From the NCBI GenBank assembly GCA_903813345.2, contig CAIIXF020000001.1, forward strand, positions 13,409,915 through 13,473,914: 64,000 nt of DNA. The letters are read 5' to 3'. This document shows positions 34,246-47,700 of this stretch, piece after piece; positions within the stretch are counted from its first letter, which is position 1; every line of letters starts with the position of its first letter. A model generated the notes under the pieces. That model did not search any database. It was not told the origin of the DNA and worked only from the letters and a program-made list of their open reading frames with translations. Both the position numbers and the translations under genes were made by a program. Origin of the DNA: Owenia fusiformis. Lineage: Eukaryota; Annelida; Polychaeta; Sabellida; Oweniidae.

Positions 34246-37014
34246 TGTTATAAAAAACGTCTATACATATCAGATGTATCCCATACCTAATGTGACTCTA
34301 GGTACATTATACCTTCTAAGGTTACAACATTTTAGCTAATGGATTTTCATGTAATACTATACTAATAATGATTTCAAAGTATAATTTTATTTATATTGCT
34401 TAAAGTTAAAACTTCCCTCGCTTTATGCACTGAGAACTTCGGTATTGAATACATACAGACATTTACGGATATTATGTGACATATGTAGGATATATAGTTA
34501 CATATTCGGGTGTCAGATAATATAAAGAGACCATGGAAGTTAATGGGAAATATAAATGGAATGATAAGGTGTTTCCTCCTCACCCTAACGTAATTGTAGC
34601 AGATTCATTTTCGAGATAACTCCCTTTCTAGTTATATATATAATATATTGCAACGTGACTTTTTTTATCATCATCATTGACATCGTCATCAATATTTTAG
34701 GGCGCATAGGTTTAGTTTTGAGTTATAATATAATTATTCATCTTTAGTAATTATTTTATGTGGAGTGATCCAAGGGAGATTGCATCAAATGAGAAATCAA
34801 TGTTACAGCTATATTTCCACTTGCACATATACACTGCCCATCACTCTGTAAGCTGTATTAAACATTTTGTATGCCTGGGGTTGTATCTTATTAATCTGTG
34901 GATCTGAGCGTAATACACGAAAGCATAAAAATGAATGTTTTTTTTACATCTTGATTCACAAGGTTTTAGTTGCTCCAACTTCACCTTGATAATCTAACAA
35001 TGAATCCGCATTTACTGAGTAAACTTTTGATTGGTTCGATGATCACAGTGATGATAATCTTCTCGAGCATGACACACCACACTTACTTAGGTCCAAAGCC
35101 TTCTCTATATCCCGTAAGCTAGAGACTCGAGTAACACCATACAGTAACAGGATAGAAAAATATGCATCTGCAGCCAAGATGTGTAATAACACATAGGAAG
35201 TGAAGATGCTTTTTTGATAATTTAGCTGAATTTTGATCGATAGCATTCTGATTTAATCGGGATAGGCTAGATCAAAGGATCATCTCAAACCCGATGAGTG
35301 TAGTGTAGATAAAGCTTTTCAATTTTTAAATAAGTCCTATTTGTTTTGAAGGACCACTCTCTTCCTTGTTGGCTGCTATTTTATTCTGAGTGTCATCCTT
35401 TGTCTCAATAAACTCAGGAAACAAGTTGACAGTGATGGACCAGTTGCAGACTCATTTGCTTCCTGTCTTGAATGGGAACTTAGTGTCATGGTTAAGTTAG
35501 ATCTCTCCATTGTGCATCATGTCATAAAGTCACATTTATAACATGCTAAGGTCCCGGGCTAAGGTGTTAATTCTATGCTCTGATGGTACAAGGCTTCAAA
35601 TCGATGGGTACTTCTTGAGATTCTGGATTATTCGAGATGTTTCCTTTGGCCTTACCTTACACACTTGTAATAAATGCTTTAATGATGGCATCGTCATTTA
35701 CTTGTGTTTGAGTTAATAGGTATTGCTTGTTCAACTAAACATATCACCTGGCAATGTCGGGTAATGTCCCGGGGTAATGTCCGGGGGTAATGTACACGTT
35801 TCATTATTCCATATCCGCTTTATACAATCTCACGAGAACAAAGGACTTTAGATAAAGAGGGATTCTAATAGATGAGATTGTTCATATTTGCTTCTTTTCA
35901 TCTTACGCCAAATAGGTTGAGTTTTAGACGTGCCTTTAAATTGAGTATTCTTCGTTGAAATTGTGAGTATTAGTCAAATGCAAAGTGGTTTTAATGACAG
36001 ATTATTATTCTCTATTGCATCCCACGGGGTTCTCATTCCATTTGAAGTACCATTTGTACATCTTACATGTCAATTTGCTCTGAAGATCCAGCTTTTCAAG
36101 AATTTACTACATGGTGTATTGTTCTCACACCATTATGTTTTTACTCTGATGTTCTTCATTCTTGACAACCAAATTCAATACAGAAAAAGGCAAGACTTCA
36201 CCTTATTAATAAGTGAGCCACTGCCCTGTTTAATAACCGCTTCAAAAACCACTCTAATTCCCTCACCTTACACAGGGACACTCTCAGGTATTTAAAGTCA
36301 TCAGGGATACAATCATAATTATGTGCATTATTTGGTTACAACAAAACCTGTGTATGTGAGCACCTCTACAGGTGAAGACCAGTTTTTTATTTTTAAACCT
36401 CTTTACTCTTACAAATTGTAATAATTGTCTCTTAGTGGAATATATTATATATTCTCTTATCTGCCTGCTGGTACGCGATACATCATCTATTCGACGCTTG
36501 TGATGGGTTAATTTCGTGTTATTCAGCAGCATATCACATCAAGTCGGCTATGATGTTGCTATTTATCATATCAATACTGTGGAAATGTTGACAGAACAGA
36601 ATTTGCAAAAATATCGAATAAGATATACTCTTAACCAGGACAGTATTTGCATCGCCTGCATCTCACAGCATATCGATGGATCTGACACCATCACTAATAT
36701 ATTACGTTGTCATATCATTCCGATATGTTATGCACGATCATAATTGGGACTGGGAGGCATCGTATGAATGTCCTTCATCGGTCCCCACTAAACTGTAGTT
36801 ATAGGATGCAATTATTAATTACTGTCCAATCATTGCACAGTATTTCCATGCTATGTCAGGTTACTAGACCTGGTTGCAGGGTAATATTTGAAAACACGAC
36901 ATTGTGTGCAAAACTATAATTAAATATCATTAATAATGAACCAAGTCTAAGTGTGAGTTGGTCCTTGCAAAGAGGTTTGAACCGTTTCTGGTTTGATTCC
37001 ATTTCCATTTAGGT

Positions 37015-37390
37015 GCGAAAACTCACTTTTATCAATTAGCGATAAATTTGATAATTATCAACTATCGATAATTTTTATCAATTCGTGATAAATTTGATAA
37101 TTTTGATACAGGGCATACATTGAATTAACACTATCTGATAATATCAGCTAAATTTGATTATTATCAATTATCGATAATTTTTATCAATTAGCGATATATT
37201 TGACCAAAACATTTTTAGCAATAAAAGCGATAGTTTTGATAATCATCAAATTTATCAATTTTAGCTGATATTATCAGCTAATGCTAGTTTCGCTTAGGCC
37301 CTTTTCTCTGAAAATCAACTTCAGACCCAAAAACTTTTAGCGATAAAAACGATAGTTTTGATAAAAGTAAATTCATCACCATTAGCGAGT
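37015..37390. repeat. GATAA/TTATC-rich inverted-repeat segment
   Basis: The stretch is dominated by GATAATT, TTTATCAATTAGCGATAA and ATTATCGATAATTT words, in both orientations, with partial self-complementarity (for example TAGCTGATATTATCAGCTA). Over a dozen GATAA or TTATC cores lie in 375 bp. The right part AGCGATAAAA-CGATAGTTTTGAT is present twice. It looks like a degenerate repeat element; GATA-factor binding is possible but unproven. Confidence 0.65.
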
Positions 37391-37698
37391 AATGTAGTTC
37401 AAATCACATGGCTTCCATGAAAAACATGTTTTTCGGATTTAGACAAGTTTATCAGAAATAACGAAACTTTTTGTTAAAAACTTCCATTGAAATAACATGG
37501 GGGCTGGAGAAATTAGCAAATAAAATAGACTTTCCGCATCTGAAGCTAAACAAATATACAAGAACCTCTTGCTTTAAAGCACCCACAGGTGGAATCCTAG
37601 GCGTAAATCCTTTTTGTCACGTATCATATCAATATATCATAATAAATCATTGAGTGTCATCGATTGTGTAATAATTCATTTATATCTGCAATGTAATA

Positions 37699-38765
37699 CA
37701 GGGTGTTCCAAAAGTAACAGGACTGGTGCTGGCATTTTGTCAATTTTGCCATGAGTGTCTTGACATTTTCAAAAATTGTACTTTGAAGTATTGCAACTAA
37801 AGTTGTAAAGTTTCAGAAAAAATGATGAAATGCGGTTAGAGTTATGGTTACTATAGTAACATGACATCCCAATACCCGGGGCAACTTTTTTCCTGAAAAT
37901 GTGATATCTAACATTTTTCTACTTCTGAAGAACGTATCTAATTCACCTATCATAATACAACATTCCTTGTTTATTTTATTAGTTCCTTTGTTGTAAAATG
38001 TTGCTATACAACTCAGATTCAAGTAAAATTTCATGATAATAATATTTATTCAATTTCCTGGAATATCACTATGTACAACAGTCTGAACAATTCACGGTTG
38101 AGTTTTTGAAAAGACTCAATTTGAAGCCAGTCATCCACCTTGATAGCGCGCCTGCCCGCAGGTCACCATTAAAGACCATGCAGCTATTAAGAGGAGCTAG
38201 ATCTTGAGGTCTAAAACCATGCACCATACTCTTCTGATCATGCAATATCTAATTTTTACTTTTATATGGGGAATGGAATGCTAATCAGTGCTGTAAGACC
38301 TTTACAGATGAGAATGCCCTTCTCCAAACTGTCCAATCGACCCTGCGTGACATGTCCTCAAATTGGTTCACTCATGTGTTTGGGTCATGGATACAGAGTA
38401 CCACTCTTGTACTGACCACTGAGGAGCCTAGCCCAAAGTAGAGGATCCATAGGAATATCAAATGATGTAAAACAAATGTAATTCCCACCAGTTGTTGCAT
38501 TTCAACTTTGATATGGCATGTACAAAATGATATGGGATGTACAAAATGCTTAATGTCTCTGCAACTTTTTGCGTGGAATATTCCCCGGGTATTGCGATGT
38601 CATGTTACTATAGCAACCATAACTCTACCCGAGTTTCATATATTTTGTCGAAACTTTGCAGTCTTAGTGACGATACATGAAAGAACATTATGTAATATTT
38701 TGAAGACGATTGGTGCATATTTAACAAAATGCCAGAACCAATCCTGTTACTTTTGGAACACCCTG
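37699..38765. mobile_element. 1067-bp TA-flanked non-autonomous mariner-like element
   Basis: Ends CAGGGTGTTCCAAAAGTAAC and GTTACTTTTGGAACACCCTG are exact reverse complements and the terminal repeat continues to about 44 bp with a few mismatches. Inner inverted blocks (GGTTACTATAGTAACATGACA against TGTCATGTTACTATAGCAACC) extend the symmetry to about 180 bp. TA flanks both ends. No transposase frame is present, so it depends on a relative elsewhere. Confidence 0.85.
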
Positions 38766-41267
38766 TATATTGTCTTGTATACACACATTCGGGTTAACAA
38801 GGCATTGCGTTTCATAATTTTGTTCGTGATCGATTGATTCTCTTCTCATTTATCATCTACATAAAATTCCACTAAATCTACTCCAGGTCGAGGTGAAATA
38901 ACTTCATTGTTTTGGGAGTAGTTCATTGTCTCGAGAAATCTGTCAGGACCTGGTGAAAACTCTACAATACATCACTCAATGTACAGAGTACGTCTATCTG
39001 GGGACTTATATTCGGTCTGGGGAATTAGGACATTAACACTGGAGCCTGATCGCGTTTAACTTGGAGAACGCTAATATCGGTAAGTGGTTAAATTTACATT
39101 GGACCATGACTGCATGAGGAGGAATATTAATTATTTTTTAGGAGCTCATATTTTTGGTGTTATAATACGTGTGTAGAAATTGGGAGGAAATCATTACTGT
39201 GAATCCAAATGAAAAGGGTCGTTGAGCTTAATGAAGAAATGGAATTTCTATAGACCTTGGAAAAAATGAATCACCAATTATTTGAAGGAATGTATTGATC
39301 AGGTCCTCGAGGCTGTATGGCTATAGCTATCCGTTGAGATGCGGAAGTAGATAAAACAAATTGGTTCTCACTTCAAACATATCACACTCCATCCATCGAG
39401 GTAAGTCACGCCTTTTAAATATCTGTCCTTGTTCGATGCAACAGTACCCTGCGTGCAGAGTATAGTTAACTTCAGACGAAGCTCTCTTTTAGGAAGCGAA
39501 GTCGAACGAATGCAAAGGGTAATGCAACAAAGATATATGCTATGAGACTGAGAGATGCTATCACCAAGTTAAATGCATTCTAATACATCCTTTTTCATAA
39601 TGCTCGAATTGGTCCCCGGTTTATAGTTTTCCTCAAAATGGAAGATGGAGTAAAACATACTTCTACATTGTTAATGTCGTAACTTCCTCCTTAATCAAAC
39701 GTCTCCCCTCCTTCCTCTCTACCCCTATCTATTCCCTTATCCAGAGAAATGTACACGACACTTTACCATTTTGATCGCATTTTACTTTTATTGTTAAATA
39801 TACTAGTTCTTATACATATTAATATAGTGTTAATGACTATAAATTAAAAATAAAAACTGACTCCAAAACTCCATACATTGTGAAGATTAAATATCGAGTA
39901 GGGGGTAAGGGCAACCAATATGTCAATTAAACCTCTAAGTAGCGTCTATTAGTAGCTTTGTGCTATTATCTTGATTTATTACAACCTGCCTTATATTCAA
40001 AGAACAGCAACATCAAAAACCTCTCCTGTGAATAATAAATATTTCAGCAGTAGTTAACATATTGGTAAAATGGAGAAGGAATGATATATAGGGAACTGGA
40101 AGACAAAACTGAAATGCACGTATGTATATGAGAAAGATTTGAGAAAATGTTCAGACTTCCATTTCTATTAAATCTGATGCATTGAACGTGGCTGAACTTT
40201 TGAGTGTGGGGGCAGTGTAGCAGCAATTTCAGCAGTACTGCAAGTAATAACATAATAGGCCTATATATTACAGGATTGTAAAATGCAATCCGACTCCTAC
40301 GTGTGTGGATTTAATACATGATGAAAGTGATTTGTAAACGTAAAAGAAGAAAGGGTATGTAGACATTTAAACATGTTCAATTTGTCGAAAATATTTGAAA
40401 AAAGTAACCCACTACCAAGAATCTTTTTACCTGTTCATTTGAATGGTATTTTCTCTTCTCTTATGCTTATCTAAACCTTGTGCCAAAGGTAGATTTTGCC
40501 ATTGTTCTTTCAAAACCTTTTAAGCAAACATTCTTCCTTGGACATTATCATCTTAAGTATTTCATAGAACTACAAGGGGGGCTCAAAGTGGGCGGATCGT
40601 TTTATTTTCAATATAAATCATAAATTAGGCTACATCATATCGCAAGGGTTCTGATGACCTTGACCTTTCGAAATTATCTTATGGCCGAAATGATTGAAAA
40701 TCTGAAAATGGCATTTCGATTTTGACCCCTCCCCAGACGAATTAGCTAATAAAAAGTGTAATACTGTCGGAATATGTGTTTTACGATCAAGTAGCATTCA
40801 TCTTCGTTAGCTCTATTTGCAGTACAAATATATCAACATACATAATGATACAGGTTGACAGAAGTAATGAGAAAACCAAAAAGAGTATCCACCAGTTATA
40901 CCCAAGACTGGAGACTATTCGTTATTTGTAAACCTAAAATAGAAATTGAGAATCCATTATTCAAATAGCCAAACGGAATACTACTAGATATAGTACCCAT
41001 AAAACAGCTCTAGGACCATCAAGATCGATTGTCAACAAAAGATCCCTTCGCTATTAGACAGTGCATTAGCAGATCTTGTTGAAAATGGTAAATCCGATAG
41101 AAGCCCCTAGGACATCAATCTCTCTAAAATTTGCATATTACTGGATTTACATTGAGGTTGTGATAAATGGAAGAGGTTCTAAAACGAAATTCTTATTACC
41201 TTACTCAGTAAGATTGACACCAATATGACATCGGATTAGTGTAACAAGACATGACGCCTATGTGGCA

Positions 41268-41297
41268 TGACATCGGATCAATATATCCGATGTCATC
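41268..41297. repeat. Short perfect palindrome ATGACATCGGAT/ATCCGATGTCAT
   Basis: Twelve-base arms around a CAATAT loop. A third GACATCGGAT lies 40 bp upstream (about 41227). No gene context. Confidence 0.5.
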
Positions 41298-42605
41298 TGT
41301 ATGATGATATCTCTGTAAATCTAAGGGTCCATGTGCCCCACTTTTCCTTATTGCCGGGGCTGAAAGTGCAAATGAGATCATCATCTCCAAAGCGAATTTG
41401 CAAAACTAATTGTAATAGCAAATCTTGGAAAGAACGTATATGAGGCAACTGGGTTCTTTTTATTACACACTCAATGTACGAGGGATTTTCAAATGGGGAT
41501 TTTGTTCTATGGATTAACAGATAGTTCTGACTCATATTCCATATCAGAGTTAGACTTTGTTGGGCGAGAAAACATCAGGAATTTGAATCCATATCCTGGG
41601 TCGGAATTCCAGAGCATTGCACTGAGAGAAGCCAACTTTTGTAAGATCCTTAGTATTTAATATCAACCAAAGTAAACGTGTTTTGTCATCAGTAATCTCA
41701 GGAGAATCCACGATCGTATATCAGCCACTAAAGCGTATAATAACTCTCCATTTTGCAAATGTACACATTTCTCTTGAGATATGTCAAACTACCATGGAAT
41801 GAATACTTTCATGAATGATTTCCTGATGAAATTGCCAATTTAGAGGCACGAGAAGGAACGAGAATAATGTTGAAAACATGGTCATAATTTCACAATATCT
41901 TTGCTTTCATCATTCCATGCAATTTCTAAAACGTCAATCAGTTTTGACTTAAATAATTCAGGACAATCTTTCGATTTCTAAGGTTATCTGGCGACTTTTT
42001 AAAAAGAGGAACTTCGTATGTTTGATCAAATATCGCAGTAAAAGAAATAATTATAATGGAAACATCACCATGCTTTTTCAAAAGATTGCTTTCAATATTG
42101 AACACATTCCATCCCTTTGACTAGTCAGACTACCTTATTAGCTCGTTCAGTCGTTTGTTGAGACATATTTCGTGCTCCAACGCAATACAATCGAACGATA
42201 GGTCACTTTGACTTTTATTGCTACACTTCTCCCGTTAATGACTAGAAATGGTTCATCCTCGCATATCCTCAGTTATTGCTCTTAGTGTGTTCAATTAAAC
42301 TCTAAGACTCGCAGAACGACGGGGTGCTTGCAGGAATGTTAAGGAGTGCTCGTTTTGATAAACGAGACATCGTGTTTTAAACATGTGCTTGATCAACCAA
42401 CTGCAATGTGGTGAATTTGGACATGTGACGCAGACACGTTATGAATTCACAAGTAGTTGATAAAACCAAAGAGCTAAGCCAACCGACTTTTCAATTACAG
42501 GGAGTGAAATTAGTTTTTTCTCTTTCCAGCAACAGACGTTGGTTACTAAGCAGGAATGATTGCATCAACAATGTATATTTTAGCCGCTATGTGTAGACAC
42601 TCGAG

Positions 42606-43824
42606 ATGTTTCTGTTGAAAAAGATGTTCAATGGCGAAGAGAAGATTAAGAAAGGTGAACAGGTCAAGATGGAGGACTCAAGGATTAAACTTCTCTGCAA
42701 GTTTGGCAAGAAAGGATCGGGGAAAGGATGTATGAACATGCCCAGTGATGTTGCCATTAATTCAGAAGGTATGACATTCGGTTTTTTATTCAAATAAAAC
42801 TATAATGATGAACTATGTAATAAGATAAATAAATGTAGTTAAATCAATAAACCCACGAATGAAATGAATCATTAATCAATGAATCAACCAATCAGTCAAT
42901 CACACAGAGAATCGAACTTAAAGATTAACCATTTAAAAAAGTAATATTACACATATACATGTACCCTGGCATCATGCATTGATGTATAATATTGATGTAA
43001 TTTCAGGGGACATCATTGTCGTTGACTCGGACAATCACAAAATACAAGTCTATTCTAACGATGGCCATTTTAAGATCCAATTTGGAGGAAAAGGCACGTC
43101 TCCACATCAATTAATTCATCCCATGTGTGTCACCATAGCAATGGATGATATAATCGCAGTTACGGACAGCGTAAACGGATGCGTTAAGCAGTTTCATTTA
43201 GACAATGGATTTCATCGCCAATTGTGCTCAAATAATACATTTCCATTTCCATATGGAATAGCTTTTTCTAATGTTGGCGTGTACGCTGTCACTGATATAT
43301 GCAAACACTGTGTAACTATTCTCAATAGAGATGGAAGACAACAATCAAGATTTGGTTGCTATGGCAATGAATCTTACGAGTTTGATCATCCATATCACGT
43401 AACAATCACGCTTGACCAGCAAGTGGTGGTGTCTGATACTGGCAATAGTTCTATCAAGATATTCACCCTATCAGGCACCATATTGAAGATATTCACTTCC
43501 ACGGATTTTCGCTTGTTTGGTGAAGAGTTCATTTACCTGCAGGGATTATGCTGTGACACTGACAATAACGTCCTTGTCGTTGGTAACAACACTGTCTTCG
43601 TTATCGCCAAAAATGGAAGATTCTGGGAGGTGCTTCTACCCCAAGATGGTCTCCACTCCCCCAAGGGCATTTGTTACTCAACCCTTGGACAGCTTATCGT
43701 TTCTCAAGCTGGTTTTGGACAGAAACACGAGGTATCTGTTTTCAAGTACCACAAAGAGGACTATCGATCACTGAGACGCATACCATTGTCATCAGTTCAA
43801 CCATCTAATCGATCAAGCATATGA
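42606..43824 (+). CDS. NHL-repeat beta-propeller protein (TRIM-NHL-like, without RING/B-box)
   Basis: Two exons, 42606-42768 and 43007-43824, join in phase 1 across a 238-bp GT-AG intron to give 326 aa. An in-frame stop lies just upstream of the ATG (about 42593), so no further N-terminal exon is needed. After a lysine-rich leader of about 30 aa, about six repeats follow with the NHL pattern of P-x-(D/G)-(V/I)-A, a short V-V-S/T-D strand and N-x-x-I-(Q/K)-(V/I)-F/Y: examples are DIIVVDSDNHKIQVY, YAVTDICKHCVTI and QQVVVSDTGNSSIKIF. This is enough for one six-bladed propeller. In TRIM2/3/71 this domain binds RNA or protein partners, but the RING, B-box, coiled coil and filamin parts are absent here, so ubiquitin-ligase activity is not expected. 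A polyadenylation signal AATAAA is at 43845-43850. Confidence 0.85.
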
Positions 43825-44746
43825 ATTGGTGTTATATTGTGTACAATAAATGTGTTGTATACAATGTGTCACGTAGTCAAAACAATACGTGCAGTATTAT
43901 ATTTAAATTGCCAAAATAATATTCATGCAGCACTGTCTTTATGACTGAAATCAGTCAATTCAAATACGTCAATTCATAGAATTATTATTGTATTAAGGCT
44001 ATCAAGGGACAGTCAATACCATTAAAATTCCGTTAATAATACCTTAACACTGTAAAGATGGTGCTACAATATACAGATGTGCTAATAAAGACGTTTGTAA
44101 CATGATTTCACTTTATTTTGAACTAAAGAAAATGTCCAGCTTAAAACATACCATTTGAAAGCCAACCCATCCTCGCTCATGTCGTTGACCAATTGGTAAT
44201 TATGTAATCAACAGCACAGCACTATGCAGTCTTTGCTAGCCCCCTCCCCTACATAACTTCGCCAGCTGAGACCCTTTGGATGGCATGTTCGTGTTTTGTT
44301 CACATTTGAATCATGGGTTGTCCCCTTTGCCAAATCCTTACTAGATGGTAGCCGAACGTATACAATGTTATAATTCTTTGATTTATTGAGTATTGATGTT
44401 TTTAGTTGTTTCAAGATAAATAGGAATTTTCATGTAACTATTCATTCACAACATAAAATAAATAACAAGGTGAAACGTTCACACACAGAATGAATCGAAT
44501 CACCTTTCAAAGTCACATCGGCCTCAATTGACTTTTATTTACAAATATTTTCATCTCCATAAAATGCTACGAAGCGTATAGTATATCCCCGGGAGTATAA
44601 CTATCTAAAAGACAGCTAAACATTAGCAAATGATTTGATAACTTAACCCCTATAGTAGTTGACGACCTGTGCGATTCCAGAGAGGACTGGTACTTCTAAA
44701 TGGTGAACGATCTCGGACTGTTGAGCTAAATTGAACAGAGATAGAG
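43825..44746. other. Intergenic gap between NHL gene and membrane-protein gene
   Basis: Holds the NHL gene 3' end and presumably the promoter of the gene that starts at 44747. No gene or clear repeat seen; the minus-strand open frames of 68 and 85 codons are unsupported. Confidence 0.5.
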
Positions 44747-47700
44747 ATGACTAATGATAATGTAAACGCAATGGACTCTACTGGTTTGCGAAATGGCCAA
44801 GAAAAAACACACGGTAAGTAAGGTTTTCTGAGGAGTAAATAAAAGTATATTAATATGTAAGAATTAATCAGCCGGTATTCTAGGCTTATGGTGTAACTCG
44901 TAAACACTTCGAGGATAAATATAACGACACGCCTCCATCTTGTTAAGACTGCCTATTTGATCATAGTGAAAAATGCACTTATCGTGTTTATGAATCCCTT
45001 ATGTTTATAACTGATAAAGTTTGTGTACTACTTAATAATTTGTCGTGCAGCTCTATCAGTTCATCCTTGGTCCAAGGGTATTTCACTTCTTTCCATAAAG
45101 CATAAATGAAGTCCTTTGAAGAAGGATGTATCAGTTCATTGAGCCACTTACTATCCAATCCACATTATAATAAAGAAATTTAGAGTAGAAAATGTTTCAT
45201 TTTCGGTAAAAATAATATTATAATTGATCGATGAAATGCACATTTCTAAACGTATAAGTACGCCTTTCTGCGACACACAAAATTTCAATTCACTTATCTA
45301 TTTCAATGTTCTCATAGTTGTATGTTTCAAACTTGTACAGATTTATGCATGAACAGAAGTTATGCTTTCACATGAGCGAAAACTCTCTATTCTAGTTTAG
45401 ACATAATTATTCACGAGGGGAAAGAGTACCCGTGTATATACAACCTACCGCCGAGCAAGACACGCACATACCGCCGAGCAAATGTTTGATAATGTCATCT
45501 CGTAGGAAAATGGACAGTAAAGGTAATAAAATGTCACTAACAATTTCTTTGGATGGTTAGAGTTGTTACTAAGATGTTCTAGCAGGCGCAATTGGCCTAG
45601 AATTATAGTTGAAATATATTTTTATGTCCAAATTAAGAGATAAGGTAAACGTATAATGGTTTTCGATTTGTTTTTCTCATTCATACTCGCTTTAATTGAT
45701 AATGAGCCATACATAAGACATACTTGGGTCGGTAAATGGATGTGCATATGCATAATATATTAAGTGTCAAAATATTAGGTCAAAATAGCACTTTTGAACA
45801 GCAAAATCTTCACTTAAACTTTGTCCTAAAAGATCCGAGGTTATCGGACATCGGACCCGATGTGATCGACGAGTAATATTATAAAGATCCGAAAATATCT
45901 TGAGTAAAGGATCTCAGAATCCGAACATTACTTGAGTAAAATCTGTTGAAATCCGATTATATCGTCGAGTTTATGACGTGCTGATGAAAAAATAATAAAC
46001 ATACAATCTGCATCATTCATGTGAATCATTTTGTTGTGAACAATAAATGAAACTGAAAAAAATATGGCTATCACCAGTTACCACTGCACATGTACATCGA
46101 AACATTGTATTTCAGGTCCTCGGTACAAATGCTTCCACTGTAGTTATAAATCACACGAGATGGATGACTTTGTGGTCCACTTCAGTCAGCACCATCCATT
46201 ACTGAGTATTAAAATTAATGTGCCTGAGTTAAATGGCAAAAAATGGATTTACAATGTTTTTGACTATGGTTGTATTATCAAAGAAAGATCACGGTAATTT
46301 TCGTTTCGAGGATATGAAGCTTGGGATTCTTCAAGTTGTGTTCTTTGAGTAGAATGGCGCTTGCAATGCAGAATTAAATGTTTTGGGGTTGCACTCTTAC
46401 CATAGACACATAGGAAATTATGGTGATTCAAGTGTAAGCATGAATTCAATGTTTTAAAGAACTTTGCCGGAAACAGACGTTGACGTATAGGCCTAGTGCT
46501 GCGGGAATTATATCATATTATGTTATATCCCGGTGCCAGGAGTATATGATAAATAAAAAGGAATATTTGTGATATCGTCATGATATTATATGCTCATTCG
46601 AAAGCTTACTCACTACCTCATCGGGTTCTACTCACGGTATAGTCGGAATAGCTCGGTGGTAGCTTCGGGTCCTATATAATCGTACTCGTGACATAATCGG
46701 GTCTTTCATTTTCAACTTTCACCGGTGATTTCAATGATATGCAACGTATGGCAGTGAAATAAATATGATACATTTACACCTATTGTATCTTTGAATCGAA
46801 TGAAGTAAAGACAGCCATGGTTGTTACTAATTCAAAATGTAAATCATCATTCAAATATTTAAAAGTTGAATTTAGCGATTGGATAGTAAACATTGCGCTA
46901 AGTACTCATTATTTTGCAAACATGAGTGCCTGGAACAATAACTTTATCAGTTACACACAATTCTGTGTTTTATCTGTTTCTCATATTGAGAAATTCAAGA
47001 TATAAACAAAAGTTTACAACCCACCCCATACATTTTCAGATATCTTCGGGTCTTTGCTCGGCGGTAGGTTGTATATACACTGGTACTCTTTCCCCTCGTG
47101 ATTATTGGTCTGGAATCAAAGTGATAATTGTATATATTATACACAAGTTCAGTTTACAACGGCATTCCAAACAACTAACTTATGATCTGCCATCTATATA
47201 AGTCCAATCACAATATATACTAAAACAATATATGACCCTCTACTTTCCTTTTTCAGTTGTTGACCCTGTCATGTACAAAGAACAGACCATACTGACAGTA
47301 GAGCTGCTCATGATTATCGTTATGATCGTCTTCTTCATGTGCCTCATCCCAGTCATCATCAGATGCCGCAACAGATGCTGCAGCGGTAACCGTTGCTGTA
47401 GGTGCGTCCAAAGTTGTGACCCAACGTATGACGAGGCACATGATGGAGATATGTCAAAGAATACCAAATACATTGAAGAACATCAGGTAATAATGCAAGG
47501 GACAACGTTCAGTCCACTAGCATGCGTACATGTATGTTCAAACGCATTTAAAGCCCGATTTAAAGAGCGCCCGACCTGAATGCTGATGAAAATTGGTTAC
47601 AAAGGGCTTACTATTCGTGGGTCGCTTCAATTTGGATTAAGAGTTAATCCTCCTCGTCATGTTGACTACTATCAAACATCTGGTATATGTTATTTTCAGA

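Larger units (their letters stand above)
33240..42605. other. Gene-poor interval
   Basis: No gene is supported. AATAAA signals at 33282-33287 and 33870-33875 could end the Rho-BTB B transcript. Other contents: a hairpin at 34169-34245, a small GGTAATGTCC direct repeat near 35757-35793, a GATAA-rich segment at 37015-37390, a mariner-like MITE at 37699-38765, and a short palindrome at 41268-41297. A splice-donor-like CCATCGAG|GTAAGTC at about 39401 might end a leader exon of the NHL gene, but nothing else supports it. Confidence 0.55.

Noticed and set aside
42587-42793. Minus-strand 68-codon frame opposite NHL exon 1
   Set aside because: Shadow of the plus-strand coding exon, which has consistent splice phase and NHL repeats.
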